DNA of 64,000 nt from Philonthus cognatus (Eukaryota; Arthropoda; Insecta; Coleoptera; Staphylinidae). How positions within the stretch are numbered: the stretch's first letter is position 1; the number at the start of each line of letters is the position of its first letter. This document shows, in pieces, positions 37,590 to 49,049 of this stretch. The stretch is taken from assembly GCA_932526585.2 (NCBI GenBank), contig OW052250.1, forward strand, positions 29,790,673-29,854,672, in the 5' to 3' direction. The notes beneath the pieces were generated by a model. The model was not told where the DNA came from, made no database searches, and worked only from the letters and a program-made list of their open reading frames with translations. The position numbers and the translations under genes were made by a program.

Positions 37590-38480
37590 GAATTTATTTT
37601 TTAAGTATAGATATGCCGATGTACGTTTATACGTTTTAAATGCTAAGATTGTTTTTTAATTTAATGTTTCCAAAGAGTGTTTCCAGTTCTCGATTAAGCA
37701 TGAAGTAAAATTTCGAGTTTAGAAAAGTCTGAACATTTGCCGTGTAGCGCGCTGGCAATTCCAAATGTTAAGGCTTTTCTAAACTCGAAATCTCACTTTA
37801 TGCGCCACGCGTATAAACCACAGATTTCTAGTATTTAATTTAATTTTCTAAACTCGAAATCTCACTTCATGCGCCACGCGTATAAAACACAGATTTCTAG
37901 TATGGTTGAAAATATACTTTTAAAGTAGTATGTTACTTTTTTTTTTGGGTTTGGCTTTTGCCTGGCCTTGGGAACTTGCCCATTAGCCAACATAATTTAT
38001 TTATATTTTTGTATTTGTTTATTTCCTTAACTTATTACTAAATACCTATAACTATATATTTGGACGTCACAACACATTCACACACACCCATGGACGCCGG
38101 GACGAATATTTTTTGTTAGAAAAATTACTCGCCCCGGCTGGGAATCGAACCCAGATCACCGCCGTGAACGATTGGCGAAACCAGCGGCTCAACCGCTCGG
38201 CCACGGCGGGCCCAGTATGTTACTGAACAGCATATTTTGAACTTCACTTGAAATCAGTCTTTTGTATGGGTGGCGCATGAAGTAACATTTCGAGTCTAGA
38301 AAAGCCTGAAAATTGGGCTTGCTCGCATAGTAACCAAAATTTGAGGCTGTTCTAAACTCAAAATTTTACTTCATGCTTAATCTAGGAGTGGAAACACTCG
38401 TTAGAAGCTTTAAATTGAACTTTAAATTAATTTAGATTGTATGCGTCAAGTAAGCATACTCTTAACAAAATAGTTCCTGT
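37590..38480. mobile_element. PoP element split by a SINE, with a local arm duplication
   Basis: Left hairpin 37698..37803. A direct repeat of the right arm and inner border (ttctaaactcgaaatctcac ... gatttctagtat) follows at about 37845..37905. The SINE at 37938..38213 interrupts the spacer. The right hairpin is at 38275..38376, with outer tail ctaggagtggaaacactcg. Confidence 0.8.
37938..38213 (-). mobile_element. tRNA-derived SINE with perfect 11-bp target duplication
   Basis: Read on the minus strand it begins with a serine-tRNA-like head: box A TGGCCGAGCGGTTG and box B GGTTCGATTCC. A gtgtgaatgtgttgtgacgtc body and a tail ending in an A run (T run on + at 37938) follow. It is flanked by agtatgttact at 37927..37937 and again at 38214..38224. 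It splits a PoP element, so it inserted after that element. Same family as 2623..2854. The head is degenerate relative to a working tRNA, so I do not call a tRNA gene. Confidence 0.9.
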
Positions 38481-39739
38481 ATTATTATGTCAGTAGATAA
38501 TTAAAAAGGATAGAAGTAAAATAACTAATGAGCCTTTAAAGCGTTGATAGTGCAAAGGTGTGCTTTTATTCTGTTTATTAAGTTGAAGATAGCAACTTAA
38601 ACATGATTATTGTAAGATATTTCTATTAGTATTTTTTCTTTCATTATACAATACTTTTTTTTAGTGAGTCGAAAGCAGCGATGAAAACATCATTATTGTC
38701 GTAGAATAAATATTTTAGGAAAACGGTAAAATTTCCATTTATAAATAGTGTTAATCGCAGTTTCGTTTACTACCTTCAAATTACTTTTTTACTTATTCAA
38801 ATGTCGTTTAGTCTGTTTGAACTATCAAACCAATGATGCCTTAAATTAATTTATCGAACGTTAAATAATTTACCCGACAATATAAAAATATTACAGCAGC
38901 AGTCGTAAACTTCTTTAAATGCTTTCACAGCACGTTTATGATACTCGTACAGCGCAACGAGGACAAACAAATTATTTTTAATCTCCTGTGTATATGAACA
39001 TTTTATACATTTCAGCAAGGCCGTGAATACATTTGGTAAATTACGCGCTTCAAAAATAAAGTGAAACTGCATGCTTTTATAATAGGTGTGGCGCTGTACG
39101 TGTTGTATCAACAATTTTAAATGATTTGTTTGTTGTGGAGATGAAAATAAATTTGCGGGTTGAAATTTTATTTTTGGGTTACCCCTATGAATACATATAC
39201 AAATATAATTTCTATTTTAATTTATTCATATAAATATATTTAATATATTCATATAAATATTTAATAAAAAAATAAAGGTCTTGTATTTATTATTTGTTAT
39301 CAATTGGTTATTGATTGCTGGTATTGTTTATTTACAATATTATCGAAAATTATGTTTATTGTAAGAACACTTTCGTGATTTTGAATAAATGAGGCATAAG
39401 AAATAATTTCCGAGACTAATCCCAATATCATTGAGTTTGAATGTAATTAATTTAATTACACACATGTAACTATTAGAGCATGTTCTCAAGAGTTACGGAA
39501 TGTAATGATTAAGTTTATGCAATTAAATTATTTTTCCTTTATATAAACAATTAGGTTTCATCTCAGGGCGGATAAAGGCTATATGTTTTTATGGGTTGCA
39601 ACTTAGGGGCTTGCTCTGTAAATTAAAACCACACTAACTAAAGACATAAATAATAATAATAAAATTGGTAAAAACCTCCACGACACTCGTACAAAGAAAA
39701 ATGTATATTAATAAAATATAGTTATTTTTAGTAGAAAAA
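38481..39739. other. No gene recognised
   Basis: The minus-strand frame 38851..39114 (87 codons) has no recognisable domain. Confidence 0.4.
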
Positions 39740-40115
39740 AATCCGAAAAAAAAGTGTACCACACCTACCCCCGGACTGCCGCTTAAAACCACTCCCGTAG
39801 GTGGTAAAAGAACGGAAAACATCTATTTCCCACAAATTTGCACATGAAAAAAATGTATCTAATAAAAATGTAGCTAAGATTTTGAACAAAAAAGTTTTTT
39901 AGAACTTTTTTGTGAAATGGACTGTTCTCTCAGAAATAATGATTCAAGGAACCGGTCATTTTGAATTTTAGTTACGTGGGCGAACTGACTTATTTGAGCA
40001 ATGCATAACAAGTCGGCGGTAGAAATTCGATATCTTTTAAACTGGAATAAATAAAAATGTATTTTAAAGGGAAAGAGTTTAGCTTTCTTGTAGAATAATT
40101 ACATTTTACCATAGA
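39740..40115 (+). repeat. Dispersed repeat family B, copy 2
   Basis: Collinear with 29800..30212: cctacccccggactgccgctt, cacaaatttgcacatgaaaa, ttctcagaaataatgattca, then acgtgggcgaactgactt and gagtttagctttcttgtaga. The open frame in it is chance. Confidence 0.7.
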
Positions 40116-40489
40116 TGAAGTCAGATTCTACAAATTTGTTAATTATATAAACGCTGCGAGGTTATGGCGGCCTTTTACGCTGTTCCACATATTAATAAAA
40201 TGTATTAGTCCCATTAAAAAACCCATATGGAATATTAATTCTGACAGTATAATTGAAGTTTACCATAAACCATAAACCATAAATATTCGATTTCGAGTTT
40301 CGGGAAAAAATATGAAAAGTTTGAATTATCCTTAGAAAACGCGGAATTTAAACATTCACCTTCTCTTTGTAAATAACAGTTTAAAACTTTTTTTGACTTT
40401 TTAATTATATCTTCGTAAAGTAGAAACCTTCAGCTTTTATTTCCATCCAATTTTTTTTTCGTAGAAGCATTTTTGATGACGTAAGATAA

Positions 40490-43045
40490 TGTTTAATATG
40501 AACGTTTAAAATAAATACATTTTTATTTTTTGCAGTGAGATAACCCGATCACAAGTTATCGAATTTTTACCGTCAACATGTTATACATTGCTTAAATAAG
40601 TCGGTTCGCGCGCGCAACTGAAATTCAAATAAACATAATGAATAAAAAAATCGGCTGAATACGTTTAAAAACTCCATTGACTTTGTAGATTAATTATACA
40701 ATAATATCAGCTGGCTACATTTGATATGTTTTGTTAACATAACTATGTTAATTACCTATCAATGTATGAATTTGTTACATCTGCAAGCTTTGATAATTTT
40801 TAAAAACATATTTAAATTTATTATAATATGGTTCATACGATTGACTGTTGTTACATTATTATTTATAATTTTAAAACTGTGTATAATTATCATTACCCCT
40901 CACTGAAAACTAGGGTTGTTAAAAAAAAATTCATTTAAATTAAAACAACAGTTTTTTACAAAACGTGTTTTTTTTTCATTGAAACAGCGTTTGAAACCTT
41001 AGCAATTAAAAACATGTTTAAAACGTGTTTAAAACATGTTTAAAACGTGTTTAAAACATATTTAAAACATGTATAAAACATGTTTAAAATGCGTTTAAAA
41101 CATGTTTCAAACAGAACATACAGGACATTTTTCTTTTGAGTATACATAATTACAGCAGTTTTTTTTTAATTTGCGTAAATTTTTTGTTTCAAAGCGGATA
41201 ATTTAAGGCTTTTAACGAGTGTTTTCCACTCCCAGACTAAGCATGAAGTAAAATTTCGAGTTTAGAAAAGCCTAAGAATTTGGATTGGCCGCGTAGCGAA
41301 GCGGAGCGGCCATTCCAAATTAGGCTTTTCTAAACTGGAAATTTACCTTCATGCGCCACCCTCAAAAACACTGATTTACAGTGAAGTTTTAAAAACACAC
41401 ACTTACAACAACCTTACAGGCAACCTAATATACGTTAGAGTTATTAGGTTGCCTATAATCACTGTTTTAAACAATTTGTTCAGCGCAGAATTTGACTCAC
41501 GTTTTATTCACATCTATATATTAGATTGCTTAAGCCGTATATTTTAAACTTTACGATATTTCAGTGTTTTATACGTGTGGCGCATGAAGTAAAATTTCGA
41601 GTTTAGAAAAGCCTAATTTGGATTGGCCGCTCCGCTTCGCTACGCGGCCAATCCAAATTTTTAGGCTTTTCTAAACTCGAAATTTTACTTCATGTTTAGT
41701 CTGGGAGTGGAAAACCCTCGTTTAGAGACTCAAATTGAAATCTTCCAAAAAACCACGAATATAGTAAAATGTATAGTGTATGCATACAGAGACTTTTATG
41801 TAACACCGAACATTTTTATCCAATACAATTAGACACCTTTAATAAATCATGTGTAAATTGGATTTACGCCTATATGACCATTACAAATTGTAGCCAATCA
41901 ATCGCAATTAATGCCTCAACTTGTACATACAGGGAGTTTTTCTCTCAAGTATACATGTCCCAATTACAGCGTGTTTGCCGTAAATCTTTAGATAACCGCT
42001 GTTTTTTTTAAATGAGTTCAATTTGAAACTTGAAATGAGTGTGTTTCACTCCCAGACTAAGCATGAAGTAAAATTTCGAGTTTAGAAAAGCCTGAAAATT
42101 TGGTTTGGTCGCGTAGCGCGAAGCGCGGAGCGGCCAAACCAAATTTTCAGGCTTTTCTAAACTCGAAATTTTACTTCATGCGCCACCGGTACAAAACACT
42201 GACATATTACGAAGTTAAGAACACACCGCTAAACTTTACATTGCATCAGTGTTTTGTACCGGTGGCGCATGAAGTAATATTTCGAGTTTAGAAAAGCTTG
42301 AAAATTTGGTTTGGCCGCTCCGCGCTTCGCGCTACGCGACCAAACCAAATTTTCAGGCTTTTCTAAACTCTAAATTTTACTTCATGCTTAGCCTGGGAGT
42401 GGAAAACACTCGTTTAAAGCTTCAAATTAAATTCTTTCAATAAACCGAGCGTCGGCAAATGTACAACGGATGTTTACGTATACTTAAAAGAAAACTTCTC
42501 GTTATGAACATGTTCGGTGTTACATAAAACTCTCTATATATATACCTAAAAGGAAAATTTCTTGTATTTATAATTGACATTTATGCACACACAGTTGTGA
42601 TATTTCATTGCAATAAAATGTTATGTTAAATAATGTAATTTGAAATATCTTCAACAATTTAGCTAATATTTAAAAACGTAAACAAAAAATCCTAATGAAG
42701 TAGTATAAAATATAATTTAGCAAATTTAAGATAATAAAAAAAACGTTATAAACAAATTTAAGCTTTAAAACAAAACCGTTTAAAACACGACGGCTGTTTT
42801 TAAACATGTTTAAAACACTGTTTCAAATCAAAGTGTTTTAAACATAACAACCCTGCTGAAAACATGACCGGTTACTTGGATTGTTATTTCTGAGTGAACG
42901 GTTCATTTCACAAAAAAAGTGCTAAGGAACTTTTTTGTTCAAAACCCTCTCAGCTTTTTTTATTTGAAACATTGTTGTTTTCCATGTGCAAATTTGTGGG
43001 TAATCCAAATTTTCCATATGACCCCCTACGGGAGTGATTTTCGGG
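40490..43045 (-). repeat. Dispersed repeat family B, inverted copy split by composite hAT copy 2
   Basis: Pieces at 40500..40640 and 42864..43045 match the family reversed (gttcgcgcgcgcaactgaaa; ccatgtgcaaatttgtgggt). The hAT element at 40911..42855 lies between them. Together with 39740..40115 this forms an inverted pair around about 0.4 kb of unique DNA. Confidence 0.65.
40911..42855. mobile_element. Composite hAT element copy 2 carrying four PoP hairpins
   Basis: Starts TAGGGTTGTTA and ends TAACAACCCTG. A perfect 8-bp duplication, ctgaaaac, lies at 40903..40910 and 42856..42863. The internal order matches the copy at 33362: class II hairpins at 41243 and 41582, then class I hairpins at 42061 and 42267. 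It retains a left-arm segment (about 41830..41945) whose inverted counterpart survives only in the right arm of the copy at 33362 (about 34800..34915). It is inserted in repeat family B. Confidence 0.9.
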
Positions 43046-43348
43046 GGAAGCCCAGAGGCAGGAGTTTTTCTTATTAGGAGCCTAGTACTTGACATGCACA
43101 CAATTGTTCAGCTAATTCGTGCGAATTTTAGTGGTCAGATCTCTGATGACTGGACTAAAACTTTTTAACATTTGTGGAATTTTATTAATCACACATACGG
43201 CTAAATAACGATTGGAATCGTTAGACAAAAGTCAGAAGATGTGTTTTAAGTTTTTCATTAACTTAAGTGGAACCAAAATCCTTGGAAGGTGTAGTTAAGG
43301 AATAACATATACTGTTATGTGTAGATCTTATACTTCGTTAAACATCAT

Positions 43349-43609
43349 TATTCACACAAATAAGATACTTAAACTTTGTTTGTATAACTAAGGTTTTTAT
43401 TGTGACTATCGTTTCGACAACTTCAACTTATCATTATCAACCTATGAATAATTTAAACTATAGCAACATTTTGTCAGGTATATATACTTGTCAAACTGTT
43501 ACTTTAAATTACTCCTAGTTTGATATTAACAAGTTAAATTTGTCTAAACTATATCCACAATTAAAACCTCAGTTATACAAAGTTTAAGTGTCTTATTTGT
43601 GTAAATAAT
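43349..43609. repeat. Inverted-repeat element with a hammerhead-like fold, divergent member
   Basis: The ends attcacacaaataagatact and its inverted match near 43575..43609 (agtgtcttatttgtgtaaat) flank a region with tcgtttcgacaactt and cattatcaa, the same layout as at 15740 and 18031. A fold like those of the other two lies at 43404..43440 (minus); a decayed copy is in the other arm near 43522..43560. Confidence 0.7.
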
Positions 43610-44220
43610 ATATACGTTCAATTTAAAATTTCAGCTAAAGAATCGGCACGAACATATTTAAAAATGAGTATACAAATGAAAAATTGTTTGAAGCATGTTT
43701 ATAAAAGCTGCAGAAAGAAAAAACTAAAACAACATTAACTCAAGTTGAAGATAATTGTACATTCACAGGCTCGTTATTCTCCCACTTTGAATCCCCAAGT
43801 GCGCTTCCATAATTGGAAGATTATTTACAAACGGACAGTAATGCAAATTTATTCAGTCTGTTGTAAAACCACTCGAAATTGCTCTTTATGCGTCAAAACA
43901 AACGTAAGATATAAAGCCAATGCAGTCGATTTGAATTTGGGTCAAGAACATTAAAACCGGGGGCAATTACGCGCGGCGAAATAAATTATACCGCGATTAT
44001 TTTTCTTAGGAGTAACTTAAGCATTTGCTAAAGTAATCAGCGTTAAAGTTGAATAAGTTTAGATCCAGATTTGAGGATATTTACGTATCATCAATTTTAA
44101 TTATAATTAAACGTTTTACAGTGAAAGCTTGATTTTTTTATTTGATAAATTAGTTTTACTGTTTTAGAAGGCGTTGCATGATTTTACATAGATGTGCATG
44201 TGTTTCTACTCCTTGCTTAA
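43610..44220. other. Unique-looking DNA, no gene recognised
   Basis: The 69-codon frame at 43745..43954 lies in a mildly GC-richer patch but has no recognisable domain. Confidence 0.35.
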
Positions 44221-44312
44221 GCATAAATTAAATATTTAGAGTCAGAAAAGCCTGAAAATTTGTATTGGTCGCGTAGCAAAGTGACCAATCCAAATGTTCA
44301 GGCTTTTTAATT
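44221..44312. repeat. Decayed PoP hairpin beside the unknown pseudogene
   Basis: Left arm gcataaatt...gtcagaaaagcctgaaaa; apex tattggtcgcgtagcaaagtgaccaat; right arm truncated at ttcaggctttttaa, where the pseudogene stop codon begins. Confidence 0.65.
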
Positions 44313-44810
44313 AAAGTTTAAAATATATTGCTTGTCTTTAGTCTCATATTCATTTATTTTACAAATTGTTGTTGTGAGCCATTCGTTGATTTCATTCCAG
44401 AAAACTTTCATGCCCTTAGGGATATACTGATATAGTTTCCTGATTCTTGTATGTTTTCCTTGATACACAGACGTGCTTTCAGATGGGATGAAGAGCTGGG
44501 ACCTCTTGATGCATGCTTTCAGTAGTAGAAATCGGTATTCCACAACACAATCTATATGAGACTTAGCAAAAACCACTCCTGGCTCTTCACTTATAAAAAA
44601 AAAATCGTAAAACTTGTTGACAGCAAAGTATGACTTTGGCTCATTAGAAATATGCTTTCCATAACTTTCTAGGGACTAAACTATCGTTTTAAAAAACTCT
44701 CGCTTAAAACTTTTAAAATCAGCTACGTCTTCATGCGGTATGTCTTTCACTTTTTTTGTGTTTATAGAAGATTCAATAAAACGTTTCTACTTACTACACA
44801 TACCTGACAT
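44307..44810 (-). pseudogene. Unrecognised protein-coding relic, 168 codons with two in-frame stops
   Basis: On the minus strand an ATG at 44810 opens a frame that runs to a stop at 44307..44309. It is interrupted only by TAG at codon 8 (44787..44789) and TAG at codon 45 (44676..44678); the last 123 codons are uninterrupted. Composition is protein-like: a basic start, then DIPHEDVADFKSFKREFF, SNEPKSYFAVNKFYDFF, SEEPGVVFAKSHIDC, KRSQLFIPSESTSVYQGKHT and KGMKVFWNEINEWL. I do not recognise the family. There are no obvious transmembrane segments or zinc fingers. Its 3' end abuts a PoP hairpin (44221..44312), so it may be cargo or a neighbour of a transposon, a retrocopy, or part of a decayed host gene. 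Confidence 0.5.
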
Positions 44811-45200
44811 TTTGACTTAGAAATACCTTAATAATCATTATTTTAATAATACGCAAAAGCACTGTTAAAAAAAGATTGCTTGTATGCAAACATAAAAATA
44901 AACGGATAGTTGTTCTGGCCCGTTTTTTTATGGAATACACGAGTAGAAGTACTAAGGGAAAAAATCTTACAAAGTGTTTTTTTTAAGATTGAGTAGATGA
45001 CCCCTTTTCAACAAAACCGATTCAATTGTAGTAAAGTTAGCCGGCATACATGTCGTCAAAATTGATTGAAAAAAACTTTATATTTGTAAATTCCACAAAG
45101 CCAGCTAGTTATAGTTTACACAAACCACAACATCGATAATAGTTAATAAAATCGACAATTGATCAATTTAACAAAAACTTATAGAATTTGATAAATTTAA

Positions 45201-46277
45201 TCGAAAGCTTTTGATACTGTTAATATAGAGTTTGTTAAGGATTAATTAAATAAACTGGGAATACGGGGAAATATCTTAGATTTTCTAATTTCTTTCTTGA
45301 GCAGTAGAAAATATTTTGTTAAATGTAATAATTTCGACTCAAATGTACATAGCATATCTACAGGTGTAGCGCAGGGCTCGGTGTTGGGACCCTCAATATT
45401 TTTGTTGTATATAAATGACATATCAAGTTATATTACTAACGGAAAGCTAATTAATTTTGCCGATGATACATCAGTCATTGTTTCATCTACCGATTCTACT
45501 ACACTAAAAACTTCCATCCAACAAACTATACACGAAGTAAAATGTTGGTGTGGCAAAAATATGTTGATTTTGAATCAGAGTAAAACCGAATGTATGTAAT
45601 TCTACAATACTAAAATCCTAGAGTACATACTGCACGCCGATATAGTAAAATCAACGAAATTTTTGGGCATATACATTGATCCGCAACTATCATTGAATAA
45701 GCATATCGATCTCGTATGCAGTAAGCTCAACAAGGCATATTATGCAATTCTAAGCCTCAGAAGAACGGTGGCACTGCCTAATTTATTGGAAATGTATTAT
45801 GCGCTTGCTTATTCTCATCTGTCATATAATATCATCATTTGGGGAAAACCAGCTCTCCGAAGTCGAATATTTGTATTACAAAAAAGAATATTAAGATTGA
45901 TATATAATATAGCTCCTAGAGAATCATGTAAACCAATATTTTCTAAATATAATATACTTACATTCCCTTGTATATATATTTTAAGATGTAGTTTATTTGT
46001 AAAAAAGCATCTATATTATTTCGAAAGAAACTCTAATTTTCACAGTTATGACACCCGTCATCGAAATAGTCTTGCGGTTACAAGTCATTACACGACACAA
46101 TATGAACGAGGGCCAAATCATAACTGTGTTAAAATTTATAAAAAATTACCACCGGACATAAAAAGTGCCACAGCATACAAAGATTTTAAGAATAAATTAA
46201 AAATATACCTAATGGAGAACCTATATTATAACATAGATGATTTTTTTACAATAATGTGTTCCTTTATTCTGTTATAA
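45201..46277 (+). pseudogene. LINE reverse transcriptase fragment (Jockey/CR1-like), 5' truncated
   Basis: One reading frame runs from 45201 to a stop at 46277, broken by two in-frame TAA codons (about 45243 and 45597). It opens with SKAFDTVN, the RT motif holding the first catalytic Asp, and continues with GIRGNILDFL. GVAQGSVLGP and LLYINDI follow, then the active-site FADDT with its paired Asp residues (about 45460), then TKFLGIYIDPQLSLNKHI and SHLSYNIIIWG in the thumb and connection region. The C-terminal part holds LQKRILRLIYNI and YDTRHRN, which is common in insect Jockey/CR1-type elements. The endonuclease domain and the N-terminal half of the RT are missing, as expected for 5' truncation during target-primed insertion. 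A (TTA)n run at 46303..46335 probably marks the 3' end. Not active. Confidence 0.85.
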
Positions 46278-46459
46278 TGTTTAGAAATAGATTTATATTA
46301 TCTTTAACTTATTATTATTATTATTATTATTATTAATTTAAAAAAGTGATAACAATCTTCAAAATGAAAAAAGAAACAACTATAACTTATTGTGTACATA
46401 AATATTCATCTACTAAAATGTATGTTATACAGAGATTTTTTCTTCTTTAAAATAATTCA

Positions 46460-47060
46460 ATTTGATGCTTAATCGAGTGTGTTCCATTTCCAGATTAAGC
46501 ATGAAGTAAAATTTCGAGTTTAGAAAAGCCTAAGAATTTGGATTGGCTGCGTAGCGAAGCGGAGCGGCCAATCCAAATTAGGCTTTTCTAAACTAGAAAT
46601 TTTACTTCATGCGCCACGCTTAAAAACACTGATTTATAGTGAAGTTAAAAAACACACACACATACTGCAACGATTATAGGCACCCTAATATACGTTATGT
46701 TTATTGGGTTGCCTATAATCACTGTTTTAAACAATTTGTTCAGTGCAGAATTTCGAGTTTAGAAAAGCCTTCAAATTTGGTATGGTCGACCAAATAAAAA
46801 GTTCATGCTTTTATAAACTCGAAATTTTACTTCATCCGCCACACGTATTAAACACTGAAAACACTGAAATATTGTGAATAAGCGAACTTCACTTAAAATC
46901 AGTGTCTTATATGGGTGGCACACGAAGTAAAATTTCGAGTTTAGAATAACCAAAAAATTTGGTACGCTACGCCAATTTCTAAACTCGAAATTTTACTTCA
47001 TGCTTAACCTGGGCGTCGAAAACACTCGTTTATAGCTTCAAATTCAACTCTTTACAAAAA
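46460..47060. repeat. Chimeric PoP element (class II left, class I right)
   Basis: Hairpin 46499..46612 and its spacer (tataggcaccct/gggttgcctata) match the class II units inside the composite hAT copies. Unlike those, it switches at 46745 into a different PoP unit (46752..46840 and 46920..47002, both decayed). No hAT ends are visible, so this looks like a recombinant or a source unit before capture. Confidence 0.7.
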
Positions 47061-48289
47061 AAATACGATCAAATAAAATGCGGAGCATATAATTAGGGTA
47101 TCTATACATTAATGCAAAACTCGCTGCATGTTAAACAATCTAAATTCTAAAACTGTTTTTTAGAAAATAATTGCCCTTCCTCCCAAAATTACTCTCTAGA
47201 TTCGCCCCTGCATAAAGCGAGATTTAGTGTTGGGGTAATCCCTAAAGTGATCTATTATTTAAATGTTTATTTAATTAAAATAAATATTATATAAATGTGT
47301 ATGTAATAAATTATACTTATAATTTACCATTCACTATTTTTATAATTAAAAATGGATAATGAAAAATCTTAAAACTATAAATTGAAGAGAAAATTTCCAA
47401 TTTCAGGCATTTAACTCCGCATCCCTAATCCCGAAGTAAACAACCAAAAAACTCCCAGGAAACACCGATAATGCGAAAGTAATTTTCATCCCAAAGCATT
47501 ACCGAAGCGCAATTCGGTTAAAACATCTATTAAATAATAAGTCTGCACCTCGCTAATATCAGAGGGCTTAAGATAATTATTCCAAAATGGAAGCCGCAAC
47601 AAAGTTTCCACATATCGACTTTCGCTCGCTCGATCAATTATGCGGTCCCGTTGAATATTTTAATAATTTTTCCAGTGCACATTGCAATTTGATTTCCATG
47701 AGCCCAGCTGGCGCCGAATGGCCTGAATTTGGGTGAGAAATTTAGTGCATTAAAAAAATATCGTTTGGATATTATAAAAAAAGGGATTAATAAATGTGTC
47801 ACCGACACCTGAACGCTGAAGGGATGATTTATGTTGGAAGGGTTGTTCATTATTATATAGCGATTTGTTGTGGGAGGTGGGCGTTGGGTTGAAAATGTGA
47901 ATAATGAAATTATAAAAATGATCGTAAAAACATCCCGAGAATAAGCAGAATGGAGAAATATGGAGGTAATTCTGAATAACATTTAAGAGGGTTGGAGTGT
48001 AGCTGTAAAAAAAATATAAAACTAGTAATTTACATAAAAAGGTATAAAAAGATGAATTGCACTTTCAAAATATTGATTGGAAAGTGCAAAAAAGATATAG
48101 CTATGTACTAACTACTCAAAAAATACTATTAATTCTAATAAAAAAATGTGATACGCACGTTGAAATTGTTTTCATCTGTACACATTTCTAACTTAGGCTA
48201 ACCTAATTTGTTCTATTTCAACATAAATACATTTGGATTTGAACTCTACGCATCGTTCTGCGCCCAAATTCAAATATTCCGTTTTTTTT
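47061..48289. other. Unique-looking DNA with a GC-richer patch 47400..47720
   Basis: The patch (aatggaagccgcaacaaagt, cgctcgctcgatcaattatg, agcccagctggcgccgaatg) is free of repeats. The 114-codon minus-strand frame 47638..47982 crossing it has no recognisable domain. Confidence 0.35.
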
Positions 48290-48440
48290 ATACTTAAAAT
48301 GTTACTTCATGCTTAATCACACGTTCGAGACTTCAAATTAAAGGCTTTTAAAAAAGCAAAAAATGCCTGAAATTGTATAGCGTATGCATTCGAACATGTA
48401 CACTTAAAAGATAAATTCCCTGTATGTACACTTAAAATAA
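48290..48440. repeat. PoP right-end remnant
   Basis: Carries gttacttcatgcttaatc and then the outer tail, down to tacacttaaaagataaattc cctgta. This shows what the outer terminus of the family looks like. A second scrap, ttttacttcatgcgcccc, lies at 48647. Confidence 0.55.
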
Positions 48441-49049
48441 AAATTCCTTGTAAATGTATAGGTACAATTTATTTATGTTTTATTGTTAGATTATTAAATA
48501 AATTAAATTGACAAATTTTCAAAAAATATAGGAAGTAACAAATATACTTGGAAAAATATTATTAAATTTGCGAAAAGTTGATAAATAAGGGGAATAAGAA
48601 AATTACTCATAGAATTTCCAAAATTTTATTAAAATGTCAAACCAAATTTTACTTCATGCGCCCCTCCTATAAAAAACGAAAATATTGTGAAAAAAAACTT
48701 TACTGCTAAATCAGCAATCAAAATAAACTGCTAAGGGACAATTAAAAATATACTCTTAAACAAGAATATTTCATATAGAACAATAGTTCAGTTCAAACAA
48801 GAATAATTCAAATTCAGAACTATTTGAATTCGAGAGAATAGACTTACGCTTCTTGTAGTATTCTTGTTTGAACTGTACCGCAAGGTAAATAATCAGTTCT
48901 CACATTCTTCATACCTGCTAATGACATAATCCCTTTTTTACCTATTAATACTGACCATATTTTTCACTCAATCTATTTCTGTGTACCTGTTCATTCGACA
49001 CACAACGCTTTTTCCAAGTAAGTTTATTTTAATTTTATTCCTATCTTTT

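Noticed and set aside
38120..38211. Functional tRNA-Ser on the minus strand
   Set aside because: Box A and B are present, but it continues into a SINE body with an A tail and target duplications, so it is a SINE head and not a tRNA gene.
47638..47982. 114-codon minus-strand frame
   Set aside because: Hydrophobic, unpatterned product with no recognisable family; probably chance.
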